Shown piece by piece: positions 10,645 through 20,222 of a stretch of 64,000 nt of DNA (position 1 is its first letter; every line of letters starts with the position of its first letter). The notes below the pieces were generated by a model, which saw nothing but the letters and a program-made list of their open reading frames with translations, had not been told where the DNA came from and made no database searches. The position numbers and the translations under genes are program-made. Origin of the DNA: Chryseobacterium sp. 52 (GTDB lineage: Bacteria; Bacteroidota; Bacteroidia; Flavobacteriales; Weeksellaceae); NCBI RefSeq assembly GCF_002754245.1, contig NZ_PEEX01000001.1, positions 4,072,001 through 4,136,000 of the forward strand, given 5' to 3'.

Positions 10645-11259
10645 GGCATTTATGATATTGAGATAATAACTGGAAACTTCATAACAAAACACTACACCTT
10701 CCGGCATCAAAAGCAATGATCTGTTATGAGGGAATAAAAATAATGATTTTATATTACATTTTCATTCATAATTAAAAATTGATAACAATTTTTTAATAAT
10801 AAATTATTATGAATTAAGATAACATTAAAATAAAGGCTATATATTTCTAATTTTAAGAAATAAGACGGTACAGTCTATTGGATTCAATTATAAATGTTTA
10901 TAATTAAATAATGTAAGACAAATATAGAAATAAAAAAGATAATATATCAAAAATAAGAGAATTATTTTTCCAATATTACAAAAAGATAACACACCTATAA
11001 AAGCGGATGGAATCAACAAAACTGCATTTATTAATTCAACAGAAAAAAGATCAGTTAATTTGGAATACGACTAATTAATGATAAAAATTCAAGAGATTTT
11101 CATCCAGAAAAACGGCTTTATTAATAATCAACCAGATGACAGTAAGAAGATTAAAGAAAATGAGCTACCAGGATGCAGCAAGAAAACCTTCCCTGTATAA
11201 TTGGAAAGGTATAATGAGAAAAGCAAATGACTTCCACATGATCGTGGCTTTAAGTGATC
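10645..11259. other. Long AT-rich gap upstream of the PKS operon
   Basis: This stretch must hold the promoter of the leftward PKS operon, but I could not find a convincing TTG plus TAnnTTTG pair. The left half is extremely AT-rich. The right half holds three short overlapping plus-strand frames: 23 codons from 11007, 40 codons from 11078 with its ATG overlapping the previous stop, and 57 codons from 11136 to 11309 (start MTVRRLKKMS). The last has a protein-like composition and overlaps the end of the minus-strand gene at 11260. None is recognisable. They could be remnants of a decayed gene or chance frames. Confidence 0.5.
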
Positions 11260-11868
11260 TTAATAAAACTGTTTCACCGTTTCAATATTTCCTGTCTCAG
11301 GATCGATAAACAGGTAAACTTTTCCTTCATCATGCAGCAGCGCAGACTTTTTAATTTCCATTTGACCTAAAAAGAACAGAGGCTTCTCTTTTCTGATTGG
11401 CCAGTTGGGATTCTGTATCCATTGCGGAGGCTTCGTCTGGTATTTAAAAAGTTCAGCATACCGTTGTTTTATATATTGCTTTTGCTGAGATTTTGAAAGT
11501 GTTTTATCTTTGGGAGCAATGTATTTCTCAATAAAATTAGGTTCAGCATCTATATATTTTGGACTTGTACTTAATAATAAATCAAAATGATCGGAATGTT
11601 GTGTTAAAGGATTTATTTCAATTCCCATTTTCTCTAAAAACAGTTTTGTCGCTCCCTGAGCATTTAAACGTCCTTCAGGATTTTTATAGTTCTGTTCGGC
11701 TAAAAATAAAAATACAGTTGTGTTTTCCAGATAGGTCCCGCTCCAGTTCACTGCTGAACCTGAAAGCAACGTTTCTAAATCTGAATTCGTATAAAGCTGT
11801 TGTTCAAAATCTTTGTCTGAAAGTTTACCCTCAACAAAGTCTTTTAAAATTTGTAATTCGTCCGTCAT
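11260..11868 (-). CDS. Hypothetical protein, 202 aa
   Basis: Not recognised. It has an acidic helical N-terminus, a central region with QQKQYIKQRY, and a C-terminal segment (LFFLGQMEI, then GKVYLFIDPETGN) that looks beta-rich and is faintly reminiscent of the YwqG/DUF1963 type of fold seen in some immunity-like proteins; that resemblance is weak. There is no signal peptide or membrane segment, so it is probably cytoplasmic. It stands alone on the minus strand, separated from the upstream TonB receptor by a terminator at 11991-12028. Confidence 0.75.
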   Translation of the reverse strand: MTDELQILKDFVEGKLSDKDFEQQLYTNSDLETLLSGSAVNWSGTYLENTTVFLFLAEQNYKNPEGRLNAQGATKLFLEKMGIEINPLTQHSDHFDLLLSTSPKYIDAEPNFIEKYIAPKDKTLSKSQQKQYIKQRYAELFKYQTKPPQWIQNPNWPIRKEKPLFFLGQMEIKKSALLHDEGKVYLFIDPETGNIETVKQFY

Positions 11869-11990
11869 TTTTCAATGTGCCGTTTTCCGTAACATTACGG
11901 CAGTGGTCAAATTTACGTATAATGTTAATTTAATCTTTATGGAATGAATCATTCATAATGTTCAATTTTGAGGAAAGAACAGAGAGCAAT

Positions 11991-12028
11991 AAAAAAGCCT
12001 CTTAAACATAATATTGAAGAGGTTTTTT
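11991..12028. terminator. Bidirectional hairpin terminator after the TonB receptor gene
   Basis: An A-run leads into GCCTCTT, followed by a 13-base loop, then AAGAGG and a T-run. It sits 9 bases beyond the receptor stop codon in its direction of transcription. Confidence 0.75.
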
Positions 12029-12036
12029 AGTAAGAA

Positions 12037-14412
12037 CTAATCTCTGTTGCCACTTTTGGCCTGTCGTACCCCTTGATTATCTTTAAGATTCAGACGATAC
12101 ACCAATGTCAGACGATATCTGGCAGCATTAGGGATACTGGTCTGACTGATTTCATAATCTGACCCTAGAGTTCTGCTATGAGGTTTTCGGAGCCCAAACA
12201 GATTGCTAACATCGAACATCACTGTTGCTTTGTCTTTTAAAAAAGTCTTGCTGCAACCAAAGTCGATGCTATGTAAAGCATCCGTGCGGGTTTGTGCAGT
12301 AGCATTGGCACCTCTGAAATTATAAAGCGTCTGGAAGGCCAGTTTATTCTTCAGCTTCAGATGGGCACTTACGCGGGTGGTGAGGGTATTTCCTGAATAA
12401 TCGAAATTCTGATTCTTATAGCTTCCCTGTTCAGCATAGTGAAATACATTCAGCTCAGTATTTACCTGCAGCCATTTGGTGGGATTATACAGTAATGAGA
12501 GTTCAAAACCATACCGTGATTCTTTATTGATATTCACCGGCATTGTAATAAACAGACCCTCAGTATTCCGGAAAGTATAATCTTCCATCACTCCGGCATT
12601 TCGCTGATAGTAGAATGAGGGATTAAAAGTAAGTGTTTTCCAGTTTTTAAGGAAAGCGAGTTCAAATACATTGGCATAAGACGGATTAAGATCCGGATTA
12701 CCTACATAACGGGAACTCAGGTCCGTCAGTTCATTAAATGGGTAAATCATTCCCAATCTCGGTCTGTTAATCCTCTTACTGTAGCTTCCCTGCAAAGTAG
12801 AACCTCCGTTAAACCGATAGCTGATATTAAGGGTTGGAAACAGGCGGTTATATTTCTTTTCATCGGTATAGCTTCCTTCACGGTCTTCAATTGCTATATG
12901 AGTCAGCTCGCCCCGTACCCCAGCCTGATATGCAAAAGCTCCCGTCTTGCCGGAAAACTGTATATAGGCTCCTCCAATCAGTTCTTTATATAACAGATGA
13001 TTGTCTATTCCGTCAATGACCTCCCAGTCTGCAAGGCTTTCCTGCTCTGCAATAAAATTACTTTTCACTCTGCGGTCTTCCATTTTCAAACCAAATTCTA
13101 AGGTAGAAGTACTGTCCAGCGGCTGTATCATATCGGTTTTAATCATCAGATCTTTACTTCCTCCAGCCGAACCTGTTCTGATCATTGGCATGGGAACAGC
13201 TGTGGGGAAATTTCTGCTGGTTGACAGGTTCCAGTTCTTATCACTATCCCAGAAATCATATTGCATATCTACTGTAAATTTCTTCCCTGCTTTATCAAAA
13301 TTTTTGGTATAGTTAAATTCAAGTTGGTTATAGCTTCGTTTTTCCCATGATTCTCCATTTCGGCTGAGACTGCTGTCAATAACTCCGTTTTTATCTGAAT
13401 ACAGATAGTTCAGACGGGTTTTATCATGGTCATGGGTAGAATTTCTCAAGAAAGCTGCGGTAATGGTATTATGATCATTAATCTGAAAATCGGCTCCAAA
13501 ATAAAGTAATTTAGCGTCATCATGTCTATCTTCATCCTGTCTTTGATTGAGATAAACCGGCGTTCCTGAAAGCCCTGCAGACTGCTGCATAGTATACAAA
13601 CCAACATAATCCGACAGCCTGATTCCATAAGTAGCAAATAAGTTGAGTTTATTAGATTTATAGTTTAGACTGGGGCTTACACGCGTTTCATTAGGAATAC
13701 CGCCCACCAGACGAAGCTGGCCGCTAAACCCGGCTTTTTTATTTTTTTTCAGGATAATATTGATAATTCCGGCTGATCCGGCTGCATCGAATCTGGACGA
13801 TGGATTGGTGATCACTTCCACACGTTCTACCTGATCCGCAGGTACCTGTTCCAGAGCATTCCCCTGAGTCAATCCGGTACGACGCCCATCAATTAATACC
13901 AATACATTGCTGTTACCACGCAGACTGATTCCACCACCCGGACTGACACTGACTGACGGCACGATGTTAAGCAGATCGGTAACCGCTCCCGACTGTGAGA
14001 GAATATCTTTACCTACTTCGAACACTTTTTTGTCGAGTTTTAAACTGATCGAGTTCCGTTTTGCCGTTACAGATACTTCCTGCAATAGTTTTGTATCAGG
14101 CTCTAATATTAATGTTCCAATATTCACCACCCCATCAGGCCTGATCTGTATAGGTTTAACAACATTCTGATAACCTGCAAGAGTATAACTGATGGTATAA
14201 TTCCCTGACGGAATATTTTCCAGACGGAACATTCCCTTACTATCCGAAATACCTGCAGCAATGGATTTATCTGTAGTCTCTTTTAGAGTTACCGTTACAT
14301 AGGGAATTGGTATTGCTGGTTTTTCATGAATTACGCCTGTTATTTGTCCTTTCTGTGCAAAGGAATATTGAGCCGAGATCAGGATCAGAAAAAGGGTGAT
14401 TATTTGTTTCAT
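12037..14412 (-). CDS. TonB-dependent outer membrane receptor (carboxypeptidase-regulatory-like, plug, OMP beta-barrel)
   Basis: 791 residues from the ATG at 14412, chosen because a clean Sec signal peptide (MKQIITLFLILISAQYSFAQ) follows; the in-frame ATG at 14496 would bury it. After the signal come a CarboxypepD_reg-like Ig domain (about 22-105, start GQITGVIHE), a plug domain (about 110-215, with LRGNSNVLVLIDGRR) and a 22-strand-type barrel of the OMP_b-brl_3 family (about 350-780). It resembles SusC-like/peptide-type receptors of Bacteroidota but has no SusD partner here, so the ligand is unknown. It is divergent from a two-component system 110 bases away, which may control it. Confidence 0.92.
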   Translation of the reverse strand: MKQIITLFLILISAQYSFAQKGQITGVIHEKPAIPIPYVTVTLKETTDKSIAAGISDSKGMFRLENIPSGNYTISYTLAGYQNVVKPIQIRPDGVVNIGTLILEPDTKLLQEVSVTAKRNSISLKLDKKVFEVGKDILSQSGAVTDLLNIVPSVSVSPGGGISLRGNSNVLVLIDGRRTGLTQGNALEQVPADQVERVEVITNPSSRFDAAGSAGIINIILKKNKKAGFSGQLRLVGGIPNETRVSPSLNYKSNKLNLFATYGIRLSDYVGLYTMQQSAGLSGTPVYLNQRQDEDRHDDAKLLYFGADFQINDHNTITAAFLRNSTHDHDKTRLNYLYSDKNGVIDSSLSRNGESWEKRSYNQLEFNYTKNFDKAGKKFTVDMQYDFWDSDKNWNLSTSRNFPTAVPMPMIRTGSAGGSKDLMIKTDMIQPLDSTSTLEFGLKMEDRRVKSNFIAEQESLADWEVIDGIDNHLLYKELIGGAYIQFSGKTGAFAYQAGVRGELTHIAIEDREGSYTDEKKYNRLFPTLNISYRFNGGSTLQGSYSKRINRPRLGMIYPFNELTDLSSRYVGNPDLNPSYANVFELAFLKNWKTLTFNPSFYYQRNAGVMEDYTFRNTEGLFITMPVNINKESRYGFELSLLYNPTKWLQVNTELNVFHYAEQGSYKNQNFDYSGNTLTTRVSAHLKLKNKLAFQTLYNFRGANATAQTRTDALHSIDFGCSKTFLKDKATVMFDVSNLFGLRKPHSRTLGSDYEISQTSIPNAARYRLTLVYRLNLKDNQGVRQAKSGNRD

Positions 14413-14522
14413 GATGTAAATGTAAATCACGAACATACTCACGTTTAATAAAAACATCTGAACAACTCCAGCAGCTTTCAAACAGCCATTAACCATTGCG
14501 AATTACCTTGTATATTTACATT

Positions 14523-16190
14523 ATGCTTAAATTAATATTTTTATTAACGCTGCTTAATTTCCTGATCACACCTATCATCAGTAATGATGAGCCGATACCT
14601 GTTTACAAAACCGGAGATGATATGGCGTGGGCAGCCAAAAATTATAACGATAAGGAATGGTCGCAGATGAGGGGAAATACTTCGGACAGAATATTCTGGT
14701 CGCGAACACATCTTGAGTTAGGCCCAATAGGAAATAAGCAAATGCCTCTTGGACTTCAGATCAATTCTTTTGGTGCTTTTGAAGTATATTGGGACGGCAT
14801 ACTAATCGGGAAGAATGGACAGCTGCCGAAAAATGGTAATCCGGAACTGCCGGGAACTGAGGGCAGCTATTACAGGATTCCGGACAGTCTTATTTCGCCC
14901 GGTGTTCATACGGTTGCGCTGCGCAGTTCACAATCATTGCTTCCGGACGTTCAGCGCAGTATCGGATTTAAGATAGACAACTACACCACACTATTAACCT
15001 CGCCACTGGTCACCATGTCTTATATGAACCTGATGGCCGGAGCTTTTCTTATCGCAGCAGTTTATTATTTTTTTCTTTACCTGAACAGCAAACGCAGGCA
15101 GAAGGACATTCTCATCTTCGGTACAATATGTCTTCTCTTTTTTGCTTTACTGATCATGGAATACCTGAAATTCCATGTGGAGATCCCCTATTCTGAATTT
15201 TTCATCCGCCTTGAGGTCATTGGGTGGCTAACCTTTGTCAACGCACTGTTGGTTCCCTGGTATTTTATCATTCAGTTTAATTTCAGAAAAGGAAAATGGT
15301 TAATGATTTTATTGTTCCTGACATTACTGTTCATTTACGGATTTAATTATGAATCCTATGACCTGACCGCCTGCCTCTACAGCCTTGCTATGCTGATAGC
15401 CGCTTTTATGGTGGTACTGAATGCTCTGATTCAAAAGGAAAAAGGAGGATTTATTGTTCTGATTGGTCTTTTAATCAGCGCTCTTGTGAATAGGTTTCTG
15501 GTATATGATTATGGTCTTTTTATCAGTTTTACCATCATCGTGTTGTGCATGCTTTATCTTCATTCTATCCGGGCAAGTGTTATTGAGACTGAACACCAGC
15601 ATGCAATTCTGCTTTCCTCAAGACTGCGGTTAGAGTTGCTTAAAAAAAATATCCAGCCTCATTTTTTACGAAATACGCTCACCTCTATGATGGACTGGGT
15701 AGAAGAATCTCCTAAGGAAGGAGCCCGTTTTATACAGGCACTTTCTACAGAGTTTGATATTATGAACGAAATCTCCGAACAGACCCTGATTCCTATCACC
15801 AAAGAACTGGAACTCTGCCGGCATCATCTCTCTGTAATGGGTTTCCGCAAAGAAATCAATTATATCTGGGAACAAAAGAGAATAGATGAAGCGCAGCTGA
15901 TACCGCCGGCCATTATTCATACATTATTGGAGAATGGTATTACTCATAGTGAGCCATTACCCGGAAATACGGTCAGATTTACACTCTATTATTCTTTCTC
16001 ACAGGATACCCATCAGTATATTTTTGAAACCATTGCAAAAAACCGACAGGTAATGACAGACCGAACGGGTGGAAATGGTTTTAAATATATCAAAGCCCGT
16101 CTGACTGAAAGCTATGGTCAACACTGGACATTCGAGTCGGGGCCTACAGAAAATGGCTGGTCATCTACCATTCAAATTTTACAACAATGA
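14523..16190 (+). CDS. LytS-type sensor histidine kinase with 7TM-like sensor
   Basis: 555 residues from the ATG at 14523; the frame also opens from a TTG at 14496, but the ATG directly precedes a signal peptide (LKLIFLLTLLNFLI). It has an extracytoplasmic beta-rich domain (about 25-165, jelly-roll-like with YWDGILIGKNG), a block of about seven hydrophobic segments (about 170-350), then a LytS-type phosphoacceptor motif (NIQPHFLRNTL; the usual family form is PHFLFN) and a degenerate HATPase (LLENGITHS, and GGNGFKYI). The stop overlaps the start of the response regulator by 4 bases (ATGA), so the two are translationally coupled. The Phe-to-Arg change in PHFLRN is unusual. Confidence 0.9.
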   Translation: MLKLIFLLTLLNFLITPIISNDEPIPVYKTGDDMAWAAKNYNDKEWSQMRGNTSDRIFWSRTHLELGPIGNKQMPLGLQINSFGAFEVYWDGILIGKNGQLPKNGNPELPGTEGSYYRIPDSLISPGVHTVALRSSQSLLPDVQRSIGFKIDNYTTLLTSPLVTMSYMNLMAGAFLIAAVYYFFLYLNSKRRQKDILIFGTICLLFFALLIMEYLKFHVEIPYSEFFIRLEVIGWLTFVNALLVPWYFIIQFNFRKGKWLMILLFLTLLFIYGFNYESYDLTACLYSLAMLIAAFMVVLNALIQKEKGGFIVLIGLLISALVNRFLVYDYGLFISFTIIVLCMLYLHSIRASVIETEHQHAILLSSRLRLELLKKNIQPHFLRNTLTSMMDWVEESPKEGARFIQALSTEFDIMNEISEQTLIPITKELELCRHHLSVMGFRKEINYIWEQKRIDEAQLIPPAIIHTLLENGITHSEPLPGNTVRFTLYYSFSQDTHQYIFETIAKNRQVMTDRTGGNGFKYIKARLTESYGQHWTFESGPTENGWSSTIQILQQ

Positions 16191-16885
16191 ATATACTGAT
16201 CATAGAAGACGAAGCCAGGATTGCCCGTCGTTTGCAGCGCATGACAGCTGAATTCTTTGCCAATAAGCCTGCTGAAATTATAATCTGTGATTCCCTGCAA
16301 AAGGGACTTGATGAAATTTCATCCCAGGTTCCGGATTTACTGCTCCTGGATCTGAACCTCAATGGGGACAATGGTTTTGAGGTATTGGAACAGATGGTGG
16401 CCGCTTCTTTTCATACGATTATTGTTTCTGCCAATATTGATAAAGCCATTACTGCTTTTGCTTATGGCGTGCTTGATTTTGTCCCTAAACCTTTTGATCA
16501 GGACAGGCTTTTTAAAGCTTTGACCCGGTTTGTAAGCCCCGCATCAAAACCGGATGAAGGAATTAAATATCTGGCGGTGAAAAGAGCGGGACAGGTTCGC
16601 CTGATCAGTATTGCAGAAATAGTCTACATTAAGGGAGCCGGAATTTACACTGAACTGCATCTCAGCAATGGTCAAAATGAGCTCCATGATAAGTCGCTTG
16701 AGCTTTTACAGCAATTGCTCCCCAATGGATTTGAGCGTATTCATAAATCTTACCTTGTCAATTTCCAACAGATCGAGAAAATACTCATCAATCCAGGCAC
16801 CCGTTACGGAGCACAGCTTAAAACAGGTGAAATGCTTCCGGTGGGACGTTCAAAATATAAGGAGTTAAAAAATAAGATGATATAA
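16187..16885 (+). CDS. LytTR-family response regulator
   Basis: 232 residues. Receiver domain 1-120 with acidic pocket IEDE, phosphoacceptor Asp in LLLLDLNLNG, and Lys in PKPF; LytTR DNA-binding domain about 128-230 (LAVKRAGQVRLI, then HKSYLVNF). It pairs with the overlapping histidine kinase. LytTR regulators bind direct repeats upstream of targets; the nearest candidate target is the divergent TonB receptor. Confidence 0.94.
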   Translation: MNILIIEDEARIARRLQRMTAEFFANKPAEIIICDSLQKGLDEISSQVPDLLLLDLNLNGDNGFEVLEQMVAASFHTIIVSANIDKAITAFAYGVLDFVPKPFDQDRLFKALTRFVSPASKPDEGIKYLAVKRAGQVRLISIAEIVYIKGAGIYTELHLSNGQNELHDKSLELLQQLLPNGFERIHKSYLVNFQQIEKILINPGTRYGAQLKTGEMLPVGRSKYKELKNKMI

Positions 16886-17149
16886 GGTTTTATTCTATTA
16901 AACTGAGTTTCGAAAAATAGTGTTCTTTATTCCAATAAAATGAATTAATAAGCCTGATTTCCACTAATCATACTTCATTATTTGACAATACATTCTTATC
17001 ATTCAAATGGTGAAATTATTTTATGATATGAAACAGTTCTATGAATTTATTGAGATAATTAACACAATTTTAACTTGAGTTCTAAAGTCCGGAAGCACTT
17101 ATATCAATCCATAAAGCCGTACTTTGCAAACTAATAAAACAATGAAAAG

Positions 17150-18178
17150 ATGGGGCTATTTGATATGTTTACGCAGGAGATCGCAATGGATCTTGGAACC
17201 GCTAACACCTTGATTATACATAACAACAAAATCGTAATTGACCAGCCCTCCATCGTCGCTATAGACCGCACAACAGGAAAGCCTATTGCAGTTGGAGAAC
17301 AGGCTAAACTGATGCAGGGGAAAACCCATGAAAATATTAAAACTGTACGTCCGTTAAAAGATGGAGTGATTGCAGACTTTCATGCTTCCGAGCACATGAT
17401 TAAGGAATTCATTAAACAGATACCTGGAATTAAAGGCAGATTTATCCAACCTGCATTGAGAATTGTCATCTGTATTCCTTCCGGGATTACTGAGGTTGAA
17501 AAAAGAGCGGTTAGAGATTCCGCACTGAAAGTAAATGCCAAGGAGGTAAAACTGATCTATGAACCAATGGCAGCTGCTATTGGAGCAGGTATTGATGTTC
17601 AAAATCCTGAAGGAAATATGATCATTGATATAGGTGGAGGAACTACGGAAATCGCAGTGATTGCACTTGGCGGTATTGTCTGTGACAAATCCTTAAAAAT
17701 TGCAGGAGATGTTTTCACCAATGATATTGCTTATTTTCTAAGATCTTACTACAATTTATATGTTGGGGAAAGAACTGCAGAAAGAATAAAAATTGAGATT
17801 GGTTCTGCACTGGAAGAGCTGGATTTTCCTTTGGAAGACATTCCTGTTCAGGGAAGAGATATGATCACCGGTAAGCCAAAAGAGATCATGGTGAATTATA
17901 AAGAAATTTTCAAAGCACTTGATAAATCGATTATGAGAATTGAAGATGCCGTGATGGAAACCCTTTCTCTGACTCCACCTGAGCTGGCAGCGGACATCTA
18001 CAAAACAGGAATTTATCTTGCAGGAGGTGGCGCATTACTGAATGGGCTGGCAGACAGAATCCACAGAAAAACAGGATTACCTGTATGTGTTGCTGAAGAT
18101 CCTTTAAGAGCCGTGGTTCGTGGAACCGGTATTGCTCTTAAAAACATCAATAAGTTCAGATTTCTTATGAGCAGTTAA
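17150..18178 (+). CDS. mreB: Rod shape-determining protein MreB
   Basis: 342 residues, normal MreB length. Actin-fold phosphate 1 motif DLGTANTLI near residue 14, phosphate 2 motif DIGGGTTE near 161, and the adenosine motif LAGGGALLNG near 290. It forms membrane-associated filaments that guide cell-wall synthesis; the N-terminal MGLFDMF could be a membrane-binding stretch. The ATG at 17142 is out of frame. No mreC/mreD follows: the gene ends at a terminator and faces glutaminase. Whether this is the only mreB or a paralogue cannot be seen here. Confidence 0.95.
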   Translation: MGLFDMFTQEIAMDLGTANTLIIHNNKIVIDQPSIVAIDRTTGKPIAVGEQAKLMQGKTHENIKTVRPLKDGVIADFHASEHMIKEFIKQIPGIKGRFIQPALRIVICIPSGITEVEKRAVRDSALKVNAKEVKLIYEPMAAAIGAGIDVQNPEGNMIIDIGGGTTEIAVIALGGIVCDKSLKIAGDVFTNDIAYFLRSYYNLYVGERTAERIKIEIGSALEELDFPLEDIPVQGRDMITGKPKEIMVNYKEIFKALDKSIMRIEDAVMETLSLTPPELAADIYKTGIYLAGGGALLNGLADRIHRKTGLPVCVAEDPLRAVVRGTGIALKNINKFRFLMSS

Positions 18179-18194
18179 TTTCTCTAATACATAC

Positions 18195-18233
18195 AAAAAA
18201 AGCCTTTGAGTATTTGTATTCAAAGGCTTTTTT
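18195..18233. terminator. Bidirectional terminator between mreB and glsA
   Basis: A-run plus AAGCCTTTGA, a 10-base loop, then TCAAAGGCTT and a T-run. It lies between convergent genes and can serve both. Confidence 0.85.
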
Positions 18234-18284
18234 AACTTCCCTTCTTTTTGAAAGTAAAGGAAAATTCTTATGCAGCAATTATTT

Positions 18285-19298
18285 TTAGAATAAACTTAGA
18301 TTATACTGCTTCACAAAATCTAAAATCATGTGATAGCCTGCTGAGGAATTTCCATGCTGATCTAAGGCCGGGCTGAAAACACCAATTCCCATTTTTCCGG
18401 GAACACTTACTGTAATTCCTCCTCCCACACCGGATTTACTTGGTAAACCTACTGTTCGTGCATATTCTCCGCTAAATTCGTACATCCCTGCGGTAAGCAT
18501 CTGTGATTCTATTAATCTTGCGATTTCTACATTTTTATAGGTAGAATCTCCATCAAATCTGGTGCATTGATTGGCAAAGAAATACCCAATTTTAGCCAGA
18601 TCTTCGGCAGTCAGTTCAATGGAACACTGCTTAAAATAGTTATCCAGCTGATCTTCATTTCCTGAAATCAAGCCGTTGTTTTTCATCAGATAAAACATTC
18701 CACGGTTACGGTGTCCGGTAGATTTTTCTGATTCATAAACGGATGTATTATAATCAATTGTCTGATTTTTTGTGATATACCGAACCATGTCCAATATTTT
18801 AAGAAACGGTTTTTCACCCTCTCCGGAAATTAAAGAAGTAGTAAGAATTGCTCCTGCATTCATCATGGGATTAAGCGGTTTTCCTGTTGTTTCAAGATTG
18901 GCAAAATGATTAAAAGGTTTTTCGGATCCGAAATAGCCTATTTTATCAAAAACATTGGCTTCTCCCCTTTCACTCACAGCGATCATTAATGCAATAATTT
19001 TGGAGATACTCTGCATTGTAAACTTCTTGTGAACATCGCCCGTATTAAAGACTTTTCCATTTTTATCCACCACCGAAAAAGCAATAGCTGTGGCATCCAT
19101 TTTTCCCAGTTCAGGAATATAGTCAGCCACTTTTCCCTGTGTATAATAAGTTCTGTTTTTTTCCAGAATACTGCTTAACGTTTTTTCAGAAATTGTTGAA
19201 ATATTTTCAGTTTTCTGAGCATGTATTACGGTGTTTAAGGAAAGAAAAGCTGCAATACAAATTCCTTTTGCAGAGATTAAGAAACCATTTTTGTTCAT
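18285..19298 (-). CDS. glsA: Glutaminase A, exported form
   Basis: 337 residues from the ATG at 19298 (MNKNGFLISAKG), which is followed by a signal peptide ending near VIHAQ; an in-frame ATG at 19397 would lie upstream of the promoter and is rejected. Beta-lactamase-fold glutaminase that hydrolyses L-Gln to Glu and ammonia. Visible family motifs: the Ser-x-x-Lys centre in MQSISKI, NPMMNAGAI, and the C-terminal GVGGGITVSVPGKMGIGV. Most bacterial GlsA proteins are cytoplasmic, so the leader suggests a periplasmic enzyme here. It has its own consensus promoter. Confidence 0.93.
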   Translation of the reverse strand: MNKNGFLISAKGICIAAFLSLNTVIHAQKTENISTISEKTLSSILEKNRTYYTQGKVADYIPELGKMDATAIAFSVVDKNGKVFNTGDVHKKFTMQSISKIIALMIAVSERGEANVFDKIGYFGSEKPFNHFANLETTGKPLNPMMNAGAILTTSLISGEGEKPFLKILDMVRYITKNQTIDYNTSVYESEKSTGHRNRGMFYLMKNNGLISGNEDQLDNYFKQCSIELTAEDLAKIGYFFANQCTRFDGDSTYKNVEIARLIESQMLTAGMYEFSGEYARTVGLPSKSGVGGGITVSVPGKMGIGVFSPALDQHGNSSAGYHMILDFVKQYNLSLF

Positions 19299-19340
19299 AT
19301 CAATATTGTAGACTGAAGTGTTGTGACCAGTCCCGAAAAA

Positions 19341-19373
19341 CAAAGATAAAGCATTTGGTGCTCTGCCAGCAAA
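19341..19373 (-). promoter_or_regulatory. Bacteroidota-type promoter of glsA
   Basis: On the minus strand, TTTG at 19373-19370 and TATCTTTG at 19348-19341, spaced 21 bases; this is an exact match to TAnnTTTG. The predicted 5' leader is about 35-40 bases before the ATG at 19298, which supports that start. Confidence 0.75.
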
Positions 19374-19626
19374 TCTACCGGAAAACAGATGCTTCACAGT
19401 TCACGAATTTTGAAAAATCATGTTGAATAGAAGTAAAATACCAGGTTTCATCGGACTTTAATACCATTAAGTATTTCTACCCAAAGCAGCAATTGGTCAT
19501 TTATACTCTACAACAAATGCTTTCTTCTTTGTTACTTTGAAATACAAATTCAGCGTTACCTCATCATTTGGAAACGACCTGTATGAAGTCAATGACGAGA
19601 AATTAATCAACCAAAATAAATTCAAT
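19374..19626. other. Intergenic region between glsA promoter and the flavin-oxidase cassette
   Basis: No gene visible. It should contain the promoter of the rightward cassette. The best -7-like element is TTACTTTG at 19532-19539 (one mismatch), with no clear -33 partner. Confidence 0.4.
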
Positions 19627-20037
19627 ATGGAAACAGCAAACGTAAACGTAAATTCATCCGGCCAGCTTCAACTGGGTGGAGGAGCTCAGTTCTGGGTTTA
19701 TCTTTCACCTCAGAATAATACAGCCAAAATGATTTCAACATGGCGTGTGACATTCTCACAGGGTAACTGGAGTGATTCCATTTCAAGCGAGAATCCTACG
19801 AAACAAATTCAGACACCTAACCTTTCCGGCATCTTTGATATTAAAGTAGAATTGCTAAGCGGTTCAACCGGTACATGGCGTCAGATCCCTCCTCAGAAAG
19901 GAAGTTATAATGAAATAGGCTGTAATTCCAACTGTGCTTCAATGGTAGGCATTGTAGCTGACAGTACGAATCCGCCTCCAGGTGCTATTAATGCTCATTT
20001 CTGGACCACATGGGATGCTATGTGCAAGGCACAGTAG
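19627..20037 (+). CDS. Small unknown protein upstream of two flavin oxidases
   Basis: 136 residues from the ATG at 19627 (METANVNV); the frame extends upstream only to a TTG at 19537. Not recognised. The sequence is beta-rich and Gly/Ser/Asn/Thr-rich (GGGAQFWVYLSP, then FDIKVELLSGSTG) with three Cys near the C-terminus (GCNSNC and MCKAQ). There is no signal peptide from this start. It lies 185 bases before the first of two FAD oxidases on the same strand, which suggests a functional link. The role is unknown: an accessory or partner protein of the oxidases or an effector are equally open. Confidence 0.7.
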   Translation: METANVNVNSSGQLQLGGGAQFWVYLSPQNNTAKMISTWRVTFSQGNWSDSISSENPTKQIQTPNLSGIFDIKVELLSGSTGTWRQIPPQKGSYNEIGCNSNCASMVGIVADSTNPPPGAINAHFWTTWDAMCKAQ

Positions 20038-20222
20038 AGCGAAAAAAAATTTGAACAAACCAGTCTATAATCATTAATTGCCGACAATATTTTTTTACAG
20101 GTGTACACTGCATGATTTAAAATTTGTGCGTTTCATGCCCACAAAAGAATATTGCCGGCAATTTTTATAAGACTGAGTCAGCAGGGCTGACAATACTCAT
20201 AAAAACTAATAACATACAACAC

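Noticed and set aside
10645..10716. TTG start at 10716 for the megasynthase
   Set aside because: Adds 24 residues of no domain; the ATG at 10644 is followed at once by the NMO fold.
14413..14496. ATG at 14496 for the TonB receptor
   Set aside because: It would put 28 residues before a clean signal peptide and run into the divergent kinase's upstream region.
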